From NCBI GenBank assembly GCA_035690065.1, contig DASSKW010000096.1, forward strand, positions 1 through 21,357: a stretch of DNA of 21,357 bases, read 5' to 3'. The translations under genes were made by a program, and so were the position numbers. The notes beneath the pieces are model-generated. The model was not told the origin of the DNA. It saw only the letters and a list, made by a program, of their open reading frames with translations, and ran no database searches. This stretch comes from DASSKW01 sp035690065. Its GTDB lineage: Bacteria > Pseudomonadota > Gammaproteobacteria > Natronospirales > REEB76. Positions within the stretch are counted from its first letter, which is position 1. Every line of letters starts with the position of its first letter. Positions 20,896 to 21,357 of this stretch are shown here, piece after piece.

Positions 20896-21165
20896 TCGAA
20901 AATCGAGTTCGATCCGGCAAAGGACGCAGCGAACCTCAGCAAACACGGCGTATCGTTGTCACTGGCATCCGAGCTTGATTGGGATGCCGCGTTGGTCTGG
21001 GTAGATGATCGCTTTGGATATGACGAGATGCGCATGATCGCTCTCGCACCCAAGACCGAGACCCAGTATTACGTAGCCTTTGCCGAACGCGGCGAGATCT
21101 GCAGGATCATCAGTTTGCGTCGCGCGACGCGCCATGAGGTGAAGTACTATGTCGAAAACATCTAA
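20896..21165 (+). CDS. brnT: BrnT-family toxin, no usable start codon at its N-terminus (possible pseudogene)
   Basis: RelE-like ribonuclease toxin of a type II toxin-antitoxin pair. From codon 20899 the frame reads KIEFDPAKDAANLSKHGV, the usual BrnT N-terminus, and continues through YYVAFAERGEICRIISLRRA to the stop at 21163-21165. The codon where ATG would be expected is TCG (20896-20898), and an in-frame TAA lies at 20890-20892, so no ATG, GTG or TTG precedes the conserved start. The first standard start is a TTG at 20956, which drops the conserved N-terminal 19 residues and lacks a ribosome site. Either brnT is inactivated, or it uses a rare start such as ATC at 20902. The other residues look intact. 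It overlaps brnA by 17 nt. Confidence 0.75.
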   Translation, partial: SKIEFDPAKDAANLSKHGVSLSLASELDWDAALVWVDDRFGYDEMRMIALAPKTETQYYVAFAERGEICRIISLRRATRHEVKYYVENI

Positions 21166-21357
21166 GCGCCACGCAATTCGACCTCCGTCTCCGGAGGAGG
21201 ATGCACTCATCAGAAAAGCAGCCCAAAGTGATCCGGGCGCGCAACCGTTGACAGCCAGGCAGATGAGAGAAATGGCGCCGGCACGTTCGGTGCTTGGTCG
21301 TCCCAAGTCGGAAAATAAAAAACTGCTGGTGTCCGTGCGCTACAGCCGGGAGGTCAT
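21149..21357 (+). CDS. brnA: BrnA-family antitoxin, C-terminus beyond window
   Basis: Antitoxin and autorepressor partner of BrnT, with a C-terminal ribbon-helix-helix domain expected beyond the visible end. The frame is open from the ATG at 21149 to the window edge, 69 full codons. It shows the family-typical opening MSKTSKRHAIRPPSPEEDA, the segment LTARQMREMAPARSVLGRPK and then SENKKLLVSVRYSREV, which enters the DNA-binding part. A GAGGTG lies upstream of the ATG, within the brnT coding end. The 17-nt overlap with brnT is the usual arrangement. Confidence 0.9.
   Translation, partial: MSKTSKRHAIRPPSPEEDALIRKAAQSDPGAQPLTARQMREMAPARSVLGRPKSENKKLLVSVRYSREV

Overview
The window looks like chromosomal DNA of a Gram-negative proteobacterium, most likely a gammaproteobacterium, although I cannot fix the genus from sequence alone. 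The signs are an RND efflux pump with a lipoprotein adaptor, a tail-specific protease Prc with its C-terminal extension, an ExbB-ExbD-TonB energy-transduction set, and a periplasmic-sensor diguanylate cyclase. Overall base composition is moderately GC-rich.

Layout. 1-4984 (minus): an RND efflux operon (adaptor, DUF2884-like periplasmic protein, permease cut by the window edge) with a promoter that overlaps a 7-12-7 inverted repeat. 5175-7397 (minus): Prc protease. 7552-7962 (plus): an unrecognised four-helix membrane protein, divergent from prc. 8356-10113 (plus): exbB-exbD-tonB, closed by a strong intrinsic terminator at 10139-10169. 10276-15628 (plus): the most interesting region, a long co-directional fluoride-resistance locus. 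It opens with a fluoride (crcB-motif) riboswitch whose expression platform can hide a Shine-Dalgarno site. Then come a 63-aa upstream ORF coupled to crcB1, a DUF190 gene, an orphan helical protein, pabC (aminodeoxychorismate lyase), a second crcB-DUF190 pair, an MFS transporter and a pirin. 15758-18652 (plus): a two-component-propeller/Y_Y_Y/GGDEF diguanylate cyclase preceded by a G10 tract and a perfect 8-8-8 inverted repeat. 18649-20626 (minus): an ArsR-VOC-SRPBCC-SRPBCC operon with a near-consensus promoter and a 22-bp palindromic operator. 20734-20812: a 79-bp palindromic repeat element. 20861-21357 (plus): a brnTA toxin-antitoxin pair in which brnT has no normal start codon and brnA runs off the window.

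How the parts work together. Fluoride binding to the RNA should free translation of the first cistron, and by coupling of the FluC channel CrcB. The two crcB-DUF190 pairs flank pabC and a protein I could not place, and this is the best candidate in the window for an undescribed functional unit. Prc, the RND pump and the TonB complex are cell-envelope functions. The ArsR operon encodes small ligand-binding-fold proteins under a local repressor.
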